From positions 2,000,501 to 2,064,500 of the forward strand of contig SMMW01000018.1 of NCBI GenBank assembly GCA_004794655.1: a stretch of 64,000 nt of DNA, read 5' to 3'. Source of the stretch: Marisa cornuarietis (Eukaryota; Mollusca; Gastropoda; Architaenioglossa; Ampullariidae). The position numbers were made by a program, and so were the translations under genes. Positions 50,633 through 62,578 of the stretch are shown one piece after another (position 1 is the first letter of the stretch; every line of letters starts with the position of its first letter). The notes beneath the pieces were generated by a model. The model ran no database searches. It saw nothing but the letters and a program-made list of their open reading frames with translations, and was not told the DNA's origin.

Positions 50633-53266
50633 ATGGAGTCGGAAATTGCTCAAACAACGCCAGCCACAGCAGGTGACATCTCTGCCCGCTGTGGGACAGC
50701 AGGAACTCTGACTTTCCTTTCACCTATGTTCTCGATGGTGTATCATTCCTGCCCTTTGTTCCACCGACGCTGTCGACGACCTGGGATGCCCATATTGAGG
50801 ATCTGAAAAACATGCAGCTTCGAGATGATGACATGATAATATGTGCTTATCCTAAGGCAGGTGGGTAAATTTATAAATCTAAACATCTCGATCTTTACTG
50901 CCTTAAAATACTACCTTTAACAAAGAAACATTCAAATATACACACTTTTATCTCTCACGCAGAAAACGTTTGAACCTTGAGGACAGATTTATTTGGAAGA
51001 TTTTTTTTTCCTTTCTCTCTCAGTAAAACACCAGCTTAGACTGCTATTACTTTTTAGACATCACGAAAAAACTCGAAAAACAATAATTTTCGTGGCTAAA
51101 GGTATCAGATAATAATAATTAGGGCAGCAAATGAATAATTAAACAAGTGAGCAATTAATAGTGCAGTGAAGACTGTAGTAAACAAAAGGAGATCTTATTA
51201 GGACTGGGGACGTGTCCGTGATCTTGAGGTTCTTCGGTTGTAGACCGAAAGATCGAAAATTCGATATACATGTGCCGGCTTACGAATGTTCCTAAAATAA
51301 AAAGAAAAAAATAACTCCTCTGTGCCTCCAGCAGTATGCAGCAGAAATGGGTAACTGATTTATCAGGAGAGGTAAAATTAAGGCGGGAGGAGAACTTCGT
51401 TTACTGCCGTTGTGCTCACTTTGCTATGGACTTTGCCTTTAATAAGGAAAATCAAGACCATCATATCTATAGGAGTTAGTGGAAGGAAAGATCGATTCTT
51501 TATTTCTCCGTTTTCATTTTCCAGGCACTCACTGGATCTGGGAGATGGCCTCCATGTTGTTACAAGGCAAAGCCGAGTATGACAGTCGCCCCAAAGAGGA
51601 ACTCATGGTGGAGCTCATCGAACTCGACAAACTGGTGAAAATACCTTCTCCCAGGATCCTCAACTCTCACCTACCCTTCTACATGCTGCCATGGCAACAA
51701 ATGAAGGCGAAACGAACAAAGATTCTGTATGTGTACCGAAATCCCAAAGATTCCTGTGTGTCGTTCTACCACCATCTGAAAGTCATGGCTGAGACTCCGA
51801 TCTATGACATGGGTTTCAACGAGTTCTGCGAGTTGTTTTTCTTCGGAAAATGTCTGTATTCTTTTTATGTGTGTTTATTTTAGAGTATACTTTGTTTTGT
51901 TATGCTTTGTTTAGTGTTAGAACTATTTATCACCACAAAGTCCAAATTAACGTCCTTGATCTATACTTAACTGCTATTATTTCTCAAATTTCACTGTTAA
52001 TATTTTGCTGAGTGTAACGTGAGCTTTACTTTGTTTTAAAGTCTGCCTTTTTATCAAAATTCATGTAACGTAAGTTTCGAATCGACTGTTTAAACGTTTT
52101 TTACTTTCTTTTTAAAGGCGTTCCTGCTAACCACTAATTATAAAAACAGAAAAACAAGATAACAGAAAAGAACACAAACATCCAACTTCTTTTTTAAAAA
52201 AAAGATATACGCGTAGACTTGAAAGAAAATATAATAACAAATTTCGTTTTGAATTTTCCACTAAAATTTTTATCAGTGAATACGTATTCAGTTCCATCTG
52301 ATCTTAAACATCCCTTTGAATGCTCAGTTGAAAGGTTCTTGTAAGTTTTTACTTATTTTGCCGATTTCAAGAGAGTGATGAAAAAGAGTAGAAACAAAGC
52401 AGAATTTTTTTGTTAAACATGTTGAACAGAGACCAGACGTGTACATTGTATAAAAGAGGAAAACTATTTCATGAATAAAAATCTCATTTTAGTGCCATTC
52501 GACAACTACTTCTGGCACATGAAACAGGTGACTACTTTTCTACAGGAGAACCCAGACGTGCCAATTCTGACACTGTCGTTTGAAGACATGAAGAAGGTTG
52601 GTCCACAATTCAAAGTGTACTCCAAATTATATTTCACAAAAATGGTGTCTTTGACATTCAACTCGAGTTTTAAGTAACAATGAGAAACTTCAAACGATGC
52701 AACTGTAAACACTTTCTGATGCCGTTTCTTCACTTCACTTAAAGCGTTTTTTAATATATTTCAGAATCCCTTAGAAAATGTGAAACGTTTGGCCAAGTTT
52801 TTGGATTTGGACGTCGATGAAAAGCTTTGTGAAGACATCGTCGACGCCTGCAGCTTTAATAATTTGAAGAAAGGAGCGGCGCTTAAGAAAACCCCGATTG
52901 CAGATTTAGAAAATGAAAATGAGGAGAAAAAACTCCCTCCTCTTGAATTTTACCGAAAAGGTCAGTTTTCCTACTTGCCAAAACTCAGTAAATAAATTTA
53001 TAAATTAACATGAGTCTTAACATGATTTGGAAGTCTGCATGCGTGCTTGTACGCGCCTTGGTTTAATTTTTTCAAGTTCAAAAGAAGTCCATTTTTATTG
53101 ATTTACTTATGGAACATTTTCCCGAATAAGTGATGTAGACTGTACTTCATTTTCAGGAGAGATAGGAGACTGGAAAAACTATTTCACGGTGGCCATGAGC
53201 GAGAAAATGGACGGCGCCATTAAAGACCGGATGGAAGGACTTCCTTATGGCCTGCAGTACTCGTGA
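50633..53266 (+). pseudogene. Gene I: cytosolic sulfotransferase with a 19-nt deletion in exon 1
   Basis: Exons 50633-50860, 51525-51851, 52493-52596, 52765-52960, 53157-53266 have correct splice sites. Exon 1 is 228 nt, exactly 19 shorter than the 247 nt of E and F. After GTLTFL the codons for GDDPRP are missing and the frame shifts, reaching a stop (TGA) before the P-loop. The missing part lies at a CCTTTC junction, consistent with loss between short CCTT repeats. Exons 2-5 are intact: THWIWEMAS, NSHLPFYMLPW, YRNPKDSCVSFYHH, LSFEDMKK, FYRKGEIGDWKNYF, KNYFTVAMSE, LPYGLQYS. No in-frame ATG rescues the second half of exon 1. Either a recently lost gene or an allele- or assembly-specific deletion. 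Confidence 0.85.
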
Positions 53267-53799
53267 TACCGCCCATGGGTTTTTCTTTTGTTTCACAAAC
53301 TGTAAGCTCATTCTGCACCCATATGTGTATTTCTGAAAGTTAAAAAAGTTTTTTTCACAATTAAAACTGTTAATCCATGCTACTTGTGCTGAGGATAATA
53401 TAAACCCTTGTTACAATGTTCCCGAATTTGTTCGTCAAACGTGAAGCGTCGACCCCCGAGGAAGTGGTCACGTGGGTAAAGTTTGGGCTAAAGTCATGGG
53501 TACTAATGCTTCCGAGTTAGCCATCTACCTTTAATGTGGGAGTGGTCGACTTTGTCTTGCTGCAGGGCGCACTCGGGTCAGAACATACATGTCTATAACC
53601 CAGTATAAAATTTATATTTATATCATTAACTCTTAGACGAAAGCTTATTAAAACATCTCTGAAGTCTTTTACTTTTATATAATCAAAATACAGTTCTGGT
53701 GTGAGATTGCATTTATTAGATTGATACAGCTGAAAAGATCCGCTGTGCCTCTTGTTTGCAACCCATGTATGTTGCGTGACATCACTCTCTAAGTTTGAA

Positions 53800-53985
53800 G
53801 GCGGTCCGGTGGCGCAACGGTTAGCGCCTGTCACCAACACAGTGAAGGTTGGCTGTCCTGGGTTCATTTCTCGTCTCGGACACGCTTTCTCTGCATGTGG
53901 CATCTGTTTACAGGCCTGGCTTCCTTGCCATGATATAGCCTTAGTTGCTGGCTCGGCGTAAAACACCAATTCTTCCCCCCCACAC
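53800..53985 (+). repeat. tRNA-derived SINE, family 2, copy 2
   Basis: GGCGGTCCGGTGGCGCAACG, then GGTTCATTTCTCG, CTCTGCATGTGGCATCTG and TATAGCCTTAGTTGCTGG, ending in a C/T-rich tail. Clean copy of the element at 38868-39030. Confidence 0.85.
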
Positions 53986-54129
53986 ACCCCACAGTTCTGT
54001 TGCCCTGTTTTTGTTTTTTGTTTTTTGTTTTGTTTTTTTTTTGCTTTGTGCGTCAATATTAACTAATAAGTAAAACGCTTGTTTATATATACGGTCCATG
54101 GGCATTTTTCTCAGTCGGAACCAGAATTT

Positions 54130-54995
54130 AATAGTTCATATATAACAGTTGACCAGGAGTGGATATCGTCCAAGTTTCCCATTTTTCTTAGCTGATGGTG
54201 TATGAAATGGAGCATTCAGATATTTCTTACACGCATAAAGATGTGCTTTTTCGACAGGGCTATCATCATGGAGGAGTCCCCATACTTCGGATGCACATAA
54301 CAGAAGAGCTTTGACTACAGTATCAAAAAGCTTTAAAAAATCCGACTACTCATAATGTCTATATTATAGGGCTTTGACTATGTAAAAGGTGGACTTTTTC
54401 TCTTTTTTGACCACTAACTGCTAAGTCCCTTGCTCCGGATTTAATTAATGCTCTTAAGAGAGTTTCGTGTTGAATTGAGTCAACATCTTTAAATACACAA
54501 AGCATGCGAAAAGCAACGGGTTTACTAAGGTATTTCTAAAAAAAAAAAAAGCATATAACGAGAGTATTCGCTCATGTATGACATGTAGGGTATCCCTTTC
54601 TAAATCCTGTTTGTGATTCTAGCATAGTCTTGTTTTCTTCCAGTCAGTCATCTAGTGTTCAGGATGGACGTATAACATTTACCAATCACACTCAGTAGCA
54701 AGATTCCTCTATAATTACTTGTGGACTCTGAGTTTCCTTTTTTTTTTTGAAGACTGGAACAATGACAGCTTCTTTCCACAAGTCGTGAGATTTCACATTT
54801 ACAAAAAATTAAAAAAAACTATTGAAGTATTTAGTCAAGAATCCCAGTACGTGTTCTGTAACTTTTAACACTTCCGCCAAAATGTTATCCATACCACATG
54901 CCTTACCAGATCTAAGGAACCTCATCGTTGAGCGTACCTCGTTTTCGCAAAAAGTTTCATCTAATGCATTAATCAACAAACGACCAGACACTACT
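54130..54995 (-). mobile_element. LINE reverse-transcriptase pseudogene
   Basis: Minus strand, from its upstream end: LRSGKACGMDNILAEVLKV (54850-54910, a reverse-transcriptase N-terminal block), then HDLWKEAVIVPVFKKK (54740-54790), then a degraded middle and, near 54240-54310, LLLCASEVWGLLHDD and VEKAHLYACKKYLNAPF, typical of the LINE thumb or connection. Frameshifts make it inactive. Confidence 0.75.
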
Positions 54996-55009
54996 CAATT
55001 ATCTGGACT

Positions 55010-55382
55010 CTCATCAGCAACTAAGCAAAGAAAATGTGAAAAAATATTTACGCTGGTCAAGCCAGAAGTGAAAAGCTTAACGAAAAAAAAATTCTGATTT
55101 CGCCTCAGCCGAATGGACAGTTGGATTCTGACACTACAAAATAGACTGGTAGTCAGAGAGGCTGTCATTCCTACGAATATACTCGTCTTCCTTAACCGTA
55201 GCTCCTTAACCGTACTGCAATACACGAGAAAATTAAAATTTAGCTTATCAACTCGACAGAAAACAAGACCGGTTCGAAGTTCGCCTGTAAAGTATGACAT
55301 GAATAGCACTTGTCCCTGTGAACATCACATAGCCCAGGTTATTGCTTCATGACTTGGTTGAGTTCCCCTAATCTGTTTCTCG
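55010..55382. repeat. Dispersed repeat, copy 2 (shared with 47125-47710)
   Basis: Same blocks as the first copy with deletions. Its right boundary (TAATCTGTTTCTC) joins directly to the orphan half exon of the next entry, so this is a rearrangement breakpoint. Confidence 0.7.
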
Positions 55383-55740
55383 AACAAAAATTCTATACGT
55401 ATACCTAAATCCCAAAGATTCCTGTGTGTCCTACGATCACCATCTGAATGTTTTTCCTGATACTCCGATCCATGATATGGGATTCAACGATTTCTGTGAG
55501 TTGTTTTTCTACGGAAAATGTTTGTATCCTTTTTGTGTATTCTCGGTTTTTATCTTTTTTATAAGCCAAATTGTCAAGACTAAAATAAAGTTTACAATCA
55601 TTTAAAACATGTCATACTTGTATACTTATTTATCACCAACAAATCCAAATTAACGCCCTTGGTCTATTATTTCTCAAATTTCACAGTGAATATTTTTCGG
55701 ACTGAAACGTTAATTTTTACCTTGTTAGTTCACTGGAAAA
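55381..55740 (+). pseudogene. Orphan fragment: second half of sulfotransferase exon 2 plus intron 2 sequence
   Basis: 55381-55519 encodes RTKILYVYLNPKDSCVSYDH and continues to GFNDFCELFFYGK, ending AAAAT|GTTTGT, a normal exon 2 donor position. The first half of the exon (THWLWE, catalytic His) is absent. The essential Arg of YRNPKD is Leu (CTA). The following 200 bp resemble intron 2 of genes I and E (ATAAGCCAAATTGTCAAGACT; CCAAATTAACG.CCTTG). It is a truncated duplicate of an E/F/I-type gene. Confidence 0.85.
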
Positions 55741-55744
55741 GATT

Positions 55745-55970
55745 CTACTCGCTGTATAATCATTTCACCATATTTAATATCGCATTGCAGGCTGTCTGCC
55801 CGGTGGTAATATGTGTATTAGTGTCCCTGACACAGTCTTACAGATTATTGTCTTTAAACGATGTTAACGACCTTGTCACCATTGCAATCGCACATTATTA
55901 CCCATGATGCACCAGATACCAAATCAAATAATCTGCATTTAGGATCAAAGCTGTGATTTATTTGTGTGTG

Positions 55971-56002
<32 letters not shown>

Positions 56003-56154
56003 TGCATGCGTGCGTGTGTTTTTCCTCTTTTTCTCTGCGACTTTCTTTTATCGAATCCCCAGTATGGAAGTCATAAACATTAAATTTGTGATAAATGTGA
56101 TCGCGACCTAAACAAAAAGGAGATATCTTAATATACATGACCCAGTCTTCGTAG

Positions 56155-56190
<36 letters not shown>

Positions 56191-56387
56191 AAATCGATTA
56201 TCCAAATGCCCACATTTTCTTGCTTTATGTATTTATTATCCTTCAGCTATTTATGGCCGAATAAGAATGAAATAATACAATAGAGACTATATTGCATTAT
56301 CCCTTAAACACGAGACACTTTGACGAGTTATTATCAAACATAATTCTCTCCAAGCGGTTAAAAGTTTGTTTCATATCGAATTCAGCA

Positions 56388-56467
<80 letters not shown>

Positions 56468-56985
56468 GAGAGAGAGAGCGTGACCTCCGTGTGTCAGCAG
56501 CCTGATGTATGCTGGTGATCCACAGTATGGTATCTACTCCAGAGAGAGAGAGAGGCCGATGGTCTTTTGCTGTCTTTATTTCACTATTTTGTTTGACTGA
56601 TTATAAAAATGTTTCTCGTTTCCATCTAAGTGTTTTCACCTAAATTCGGTCAGTAATCTTCCTTCTGTTCACCTTCAGTCCTTCCTCGCTTGTTCTCTCT
56701 TATTCTTATACTACTTTCTTCTTCTTTTCTTCTTCTTCTCTTCTCTTTCTTTCTCTCAAAATCTTCGTATTTGTCTGATCCTTTTTCATCTTTGTCGCTC
56801 TCTTACTCACATGCATACACACACGCATACACACGCACGCACAGCACACGCACACGTATCAGCTCTCTTCTCCCTCTCTTCTGTTGCCCGTCTTAGTATT
56901 TGTTTAATCTGTTCTTAAACAGGTTAAAGGGTGTTAAGAATTCTGTGATAATTCTGATACGGTACTACCATGGATGGTGTTAAGA
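55745..56985. other. I-J intergenic gap
   Basis: No exon recognised. Simple repeats: (TG)n with GTGC units at 55962-56018, (TC)n(AC)n at 56156-56190, (TG)n at 56391-56465, and C/T-rich runs at 56690-56890. Confidence 0.6.
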
Positions 56986-56992
56986 TGGTCTT

Positions 56993-58118
56993 TCACGAAT
57001 ATTGAATGGCATAAGGCAGGCCCTTCATCTCTTTCTCTACCACAGCATCCATCCGCTCACTCATGGCCTCAGTAAGATAGTTCTTCCAGTCGCCCACCTC
57101 ACCTGAAATACAAAACTGTCAAGGGTCACAAGGCAGCTGACACTAAAAGAGCGAGATTTTCCCATTTTAGACGACATGAGGAAGATAGCGCACATCTGGC
57201 TATCATGTTTAACATTTGAGTGTTTTAAGGAACTATTAATGTCAAAGACTTATATTTGAAGATCAAAGCTCCCTTCCTAGTAATTTATTCGCAAGTCTTA
57301 TTTTGACAGACATGGGAAGTAGTTCATCTCTATCGTATCTAAGCTGTTTAATCTCTGGTCGTCAATTGTTTTAATCTCCAGGACAAAATCAAATTAATGC
57401 CTTATCTTCCTTCATGTCAATGACAATAAGTCATAATATCTTATAACTCAATGAAACTCAAAGACCTCTCTGAAAAAAACTGTCTGTAAACGATCAAGAA
57501 GCCCTTAGTAAATTTCAAATGATTAAATTAAAGAAATTTGTACATTTTTCATAAAGAAATTAATATAATTTGGTCGTTATTCAGCGTTGAATATATTTAA
57601 CTTTAAGTCATCGATTGAAGTTTTATTTTATGATTTTGGTCACATCCTTTCATACTAACTTTTCAGATTAAAGCAAGTCATATCTCACCATATTGTAAAT
57701 TACACAGTATTATGAAATATACGACAAACTAGAAAAGCACTATAATGAAGACTGGAATGCTGCTGCTAGAAATTGTCTTTACAATATATCTGCAAGAAAG
57801 AGAGAGGAGTAACACAATATTGTTATTACCCTTTCGGTAGATTGTGAGTACTGGCAGTGGAATGTCCTTTCTGTGGCAGAGCTCAGGTTCCAGTTTGTTC
57901 TCATCCTGTTTCTTCATGTTCTGGAAAGTGCAGGCCTCTGCAATTTCTTCACACAGCTGCTGTGATGATGGAACGTTCAGGAACCCGGCAAGCTGCTTAA
58001 TCTTCTCTAGCAGATTCTGAAAATAAATTATTCGAATGAAACTGTAAACAGAACTCACGTGTCTGTAATAATTCTTACATTAGGCTTTCGACAGAGATTG
58101 GGGTGGGTGTAGAAGGAC

Positions 58119-58173
<55 letters not shown>

Positions 58174-58775
58174 TGCGTGCGTGCGTGCGTGCGTGCGTTC
58201 GTGGGTATGAAGTCTAGTTTTCATGTGTAGATGAATGTTTTGTAGATGTGTCCTTTTCTTCTGAAACATTTTCTTTCCCGCTGTGGCATAATGTTACAAA
58301 TACAAATGTGTCAAAATATTTAAGCTGTATCAGTATGCAACCAAACAATGCTGGGTCATTGGTAAGTACACAAGATTTTTGTAAAGTGTGTTTGAGATGA
58401 ACTGCATCATCACCAACCCGTTTCATGTCTTCAAATGAGATGCTTAACGCTGGACTGTTCGTATTCTCTTGATTAAAAGCGTGAAACTGTCGCAAATAAT
58501 TGAAGTAGCTTCCATAGCCGACTGAAACAGAATCAAACATTTGAATTGAGTCCCATACCTGACTCAAACAGAACCGAAACGTCAGCAACTGCTTTAAATG
58601 TTAATTTATACTCCTTGTAACAAATATCTAGGGATCATTAGCACACGTGTGTGTGTGTGAGAGAGAGAGAGAGCGAAGAGAAAGGCAATAGGAAGGGAGA
58701 TAGAGTTTGCGCACATAGGTATACCATATGCTAAAATTAAATCACCATACATACATACATACATACATACATACA

Positions 58776-58807
<32 letters not shown>

Positions 58808-60896
58808 AGAACGCTGCTCACCTGTGCCATTAAAGAATCTTTCAAAATGCTCTGGAAACTCCAAAGTTTTATTTGTGAAGCTTTTCAACATGTCCTTCAT
58901 CATGAAGTAGAAGGATACTACAGTGTCCTTAGGATTACGATAGACATGAAGGACCTTGATACGTTTGTCTCTGATTTGTTGCCACGGCAACATGGAAAAC
59001 GGAAGATGCGTATTGAGGATGCGCGGGGACTCCATGGCCGTTATCAAGTCGACATCGACAAACTCCATCATCAGCTGCTCCTTGCGACGTGTCTCGTACT
59101 CGGCTTTGCCTTGCACCAGCATGGAGGTCACCTCCCACAGCCAGTGAGTTCCTGGTAAAAAAAAAACCATCAACCCACACCGTCAACTCGTGAACAACTA
59201 ACTGCTGGCTTTGTTTTTTAAGCTCAGGGGCCAGTTGCACAACACATTTCTAATTTTAAACACTTTTAGGCCTTAACTCTACTTAGATAATTAGTATAAA
59301 GTGCACACCACAATTTTAGAATTTTTAAAACGAAAACTGGTTTAAGTAAGGTAAAGTTGTTTAAGTCTGACTTTCCGTCCTGTCAGTACAATTTTTTGTA
59401 TCTTCCTCTGCAATGCATCAAAATGGCTAAGAAGAGATTTTGCTTCTTTAGAACAGTTTTAAGGTTTAGAAACATGTTGTGCAACTGGCCCCAGGTTTCG
59501 GGAGATTATACGTTGTGTGACAAGTGTATTTTATAAATATTGATAAGAATAAGTAGATTAGCAAATAATAATAATAATAATAATAATAATTGGATTTACA
59601 TTGCGTATTACCACCACTCATCAGTAGCCTTCAAAAACAATACAAATACATAAATTAAAAAAGATAGAGATTAATATAACATGAAGATTAACACAGATCG
59701 AATGATATGAGCAAACAAATGTACAGAGGCATATTAAAAGCAATAAATTCTAGACCAAAGAAGAGAAACATAAATGCACATTTTTATTATGTTGTTTTAA
59801 ATTACTTTTAAATTTCGTTTGTCAATTTGAACTCAAAGCTGTGATTGTCCATCTCCTCAAGCACCGCCGTTATATTTTAATTTGTTTACAGTAATGTTTA
59901 CTCGTACAAGTCCAGTACCGATGTAGTATGATGATAAGCAAAATGTGCAAATACATTATGAAAGTCTCAAAGTGTCAAACGTTACCTGTTAGATAAATAT
60001 AATCTTGCTCCATGCACGGGCAATATGCAAACAGCATTGAATAAAACAGTTGCTTTCAAGTTAGAGAATTTTATGGAATATGCTGCATTTGTTTTAGTAT
60101 CTGTGAGAGTGTGTGAGCGGTTGAGTGTGTGCCTGCCTGTATAATGAAAAGAAAATTTAAGATCTGTTTGTCCAGCCGTCATCACCCCTAGCTCCCAGTT
60201 TTAATATGTTTTGACCTGTTGACCTGTTGACTGATCACTTTCTTGGTGTGGTCGTAGTGAGTGGGAAAGTGAGTGTTAACATCAACAAATTTGTGTCCGT
60301 TCGCCACCTGGGGGGGGGGGATAATTGCACAGGTAAGCGTGTGCATAAATGAGTTTTTGAGTGCTAGGTCTGTCAGCATTCGTGCGAGCGTGAGTAAACT
60401 GTTAAGTATAATGAATTATCGTGTGTGGTGATCGTTCGTGCTGGCGAGTACTAGTGTCCATGTAAGGGCTCCTCTTGACCGATAACATTTCTAAACGTTG
60501 GTCGCGTGTGACGAAAGTATAAAGCTCGTCTTCCCCTTTTCAACATACTTCTCACCTCAGTCTGATGCCTTTTATCTCCACTCTTTTTGCCATTTTTCCC
60601 CTCATTCTAATGTTTCTCCACTTTTAGTTCAACATCTCTGGTCTTTGACTCCTCGATCTTCAGTCTGTTTCTTCCCTGTCTGATGTCTTACCTGTTTTGG
60701 GGTAGCTGCACAGCAGGATGTCATCGTCTCGAAGCTCCATTTTGCGCAGGTCGTCGATGTGTTTTTCCCATTCCTCCACGGTACCTCGTATAAGCGGCAG
60801 CTGAATGCCCTGCACCACAGGGCTCACCACATTACGACCTGCACTTTGCTCATTTACCTCCACTTTGCCTGTGATATCATCTTCTTGGGCTGCCAT
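56993..60896 (-). CDS. Gene J: cytosolic sulfotransferase (SULT1-like), 311 aa
   Basis: Five coding exons, minus strand: 60896-60692, 59151-58822, 58521-58418, 58016-57830, 57102-56993 (936 nt). Start MAAQEDDITG. Motifs: P-loop CSYPKTG (Lys67), THWLWEVTS, catalytic His117 in [49 protein letters not shown]. The dimerisation motif is changed to KNYLTEAMSE. Exon 2 is nearly identical to that of G over [20 protein letters not shown], yet the gene is on the opposite strand, so G and J are an inverted duplicate pair. Intron 1 carries a MITE, intron 2 a (CATA)n tract starting about 15 bp after the exon 2 donor, and intron 3 a (TG)n(CGTG)n tract. Confidence 0.93.
58122..58202. repeat. (TG)n and (CGTG)n microsatellite in intron 3 of gene J
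   Basis: About 50 bp of TG, then five GTGC units. Confidence 0.95.
58744..58806. repeat. (CATA)n tetranucleotide repeat in intron 2 of gene J
   Basis: About 15 perfect CATA units close to the exon 2 donor (58821). On the coding strand this is (TATG)n. Confidence 0.97.
59227..59492. mobile_element. MITE with 20-bp-class terminal inverted repeats, intron 1 of gene J
   Basis: Left end GGGGCCAGTTGCACAACA, right end TGTTGTGCAACTGGCCCC, perfect inverted repeats over 18 bp, followed by a further near-match (CATTTCTAA / TTTAGAAACA). Total 266 bp, AT-rich, no ORF. A non-autonomous DNA transposon; no clear target-site duplication seen. Confidence 0.85.
59500..60650. other. Intron 1 of gene J, remaining sequence
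   Basis: Contains an (ATA)n run at 59567-59590 and a G run at 60310-60320. No further exon recognised. Confidence 0.45.
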
Positions 60897-61065
60897 TGCT
60901 GCTGAAAATCTTTTTTTTCGTAATGGCTCGAAAGCGACAAAACAGAAGAATGAGTGTGATAGTTTGGCTCAGGTTCGTTTACCTGGACTTAATCCCGGTT
61001 TCTGCACGATAACTGACAAACAGGAACTTTTTATGCGTTCCTCGCTCTAGGGACTGGGGGACGTG

Positions 61066-61075
61066 GTCACGTGAC
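61066..61075. promoter_or_regulatory. GTCACGTGAC palindrome upstream of gene J
   Basis: Identical decamer to that upstream of gene G, 170 bp before the gene J start codon. Shared position in an inverted paralogue pair suggests a conserved regulatory site. Confidence 0.4.
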
Positions 61076-61282
61076 ATGAAATACTTTCTCTCAAATTAAT
61101 TTAATATCTGCTGCGTCAAGTTCTCATTGACAATTCAGTGTACACCCTCATTAGCATCTACAGCACAACGTTTGGAAGGTGCACTTGGGGAATTACACAA
61201 AAGCATGCAAGGCGTGAATAAACTAATTAGTGGACTTTGTATCATTAAGAGACTGATGCGCCTGAAATTAAAATGTGTTAGT

Positions 61283-61699
61283 TGTTAAATAACGGGTCTT
61301 GGTTATTTGACCGTTATTAGCTCGTTCGGGTCCAGAAAATCTGGCGGTGTTAACTTCTCAAGAAACAGTCCAAAACGATAAACAATTCTTTACTTCAGGT
61401 TGATGCAAATCAAACCACATTACACTCCTGGATTAAATCTAACTCTACTAGCGGCGACACACGCCCGATTCACTTAAAAACTTAATGGCGACACACGCCT
61501 ACAATACTATAACCAACTGGCTTCTTCTCTCTCAACGATTACTCTAAACTTTACGCATGCGCTCTCTTGCTCGAACACTTTTGACATCACAGCCTGCGTC
61601 ATTCACCAAGACTTGCGTCATTCATCAAAGCTCACGTCATTCACACTCACGCGCTCGCTAGGATTGACCCAGACCCACTAAAACATTTCATTCGTAACA
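61283..61699 (-). mobile_element. Solo LTR, 417 bp, with 5-bp target-site duplication
   Basis: On the plus strand the element begins TGTTAAATAACGGG and ends CATTCGTAACA, giving TG...CA ends, and is flanked on both sides by TTAGT (61278-61282 and 61700-61704). The minus-strand reading matches the interrupted copy at 33567-34069 plus 35651-35683. No internal retroelement coding region lies beside it, so it is a solo LTR left by recombination. It carries three diverged GAATGACG(C/T)-type CRE-like units. Confidence 0.8.
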
Positions 61700-61709
61700 T
61701 TAGTCATTG

Positions 61710-62350
61710 CCAAACTGACTTAAATTATCTGCATGCGTTGTGAGTTATATACTTTGAACATATGTATTTTTTAAATTTGCACTTAAATTTTTCAGTTTAG
61801 AGCGACAAAAGTAAAGAGGAAGGGGATGCCACTAAACTGTTTTGTTCTGGATATGTTTTTACTTTTGTAGTTTTCAATGGAGCTAGCTGAGTACGGACAA
61901 CCTGTAAACTGCGGACATTTTGCGCCGCACGTACAAATAAAGAGGAGTGAGGGACTGTGTGAATTGTTTGGAAGGTTCTAGAAGTACGAGTGTGCTGTAT
62001 AAACTGTAAACAGGTGGCCAGTCTTTCACTTTCCGGGGAAACACGCTGGTTGCCTCGTCAGATTGCGCCTGGGAATTGAAGACTTTGCCCGCCAAGCCCG
62101 GCATGAACAGTTTTTCTCTATCTGCTAAAAACTAATAACTTTTAATGAACTATAGTGTACTCTTGTGTTGACATCTATAACAATAATATTTATTCTGTAG
62201 GCTGTGTGAATTTGGGTTTGAGGGGCGAAGAGGCTGTTGTGTTATCTTACATCCAGAGTTCCGCACCATACTGTATCATAGCTGGATTTATGTGTCAAAC
62301 AATTTTAAGCAATCTTCCAGACAAGTATTATTGTAGGCTATAATATTTTC
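61710..62350. other. No gene recognised
   Basis: Ordinary sequence between the solo LTR and the Tc1-like element; short ORFs lack domains. Confidence 0.4.
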
Positions 62351-62578
62351 CGTAATATACTGTTTAGAACAATGGAAATGCCAGTTGCATGGTCAATCAC
62401 TGCTTCTTGCCAATAAACAAACAGACAATAACATTGAATCAAAGAATTTCTTTATTCATTAAATGAAACATTATGATCCGATTTCATTGAAACAAATTAT
62501 TTTAACAAGAATTTGAGCTTGGACTGATGTAACCCATGTTTTCAAAATTCAGAAAAGTGATATCAAAGAAAAAGAAAG

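Noticed and set aside
58847..59158. Open frames of about 100 codons on the strand opposite exon 2 of J (similar ones opposite exon 2 of B, G and H)
   Set aside because: They are antisense shadows; the sense strand carries the conserved sulfotransferase motifs and splice sites.
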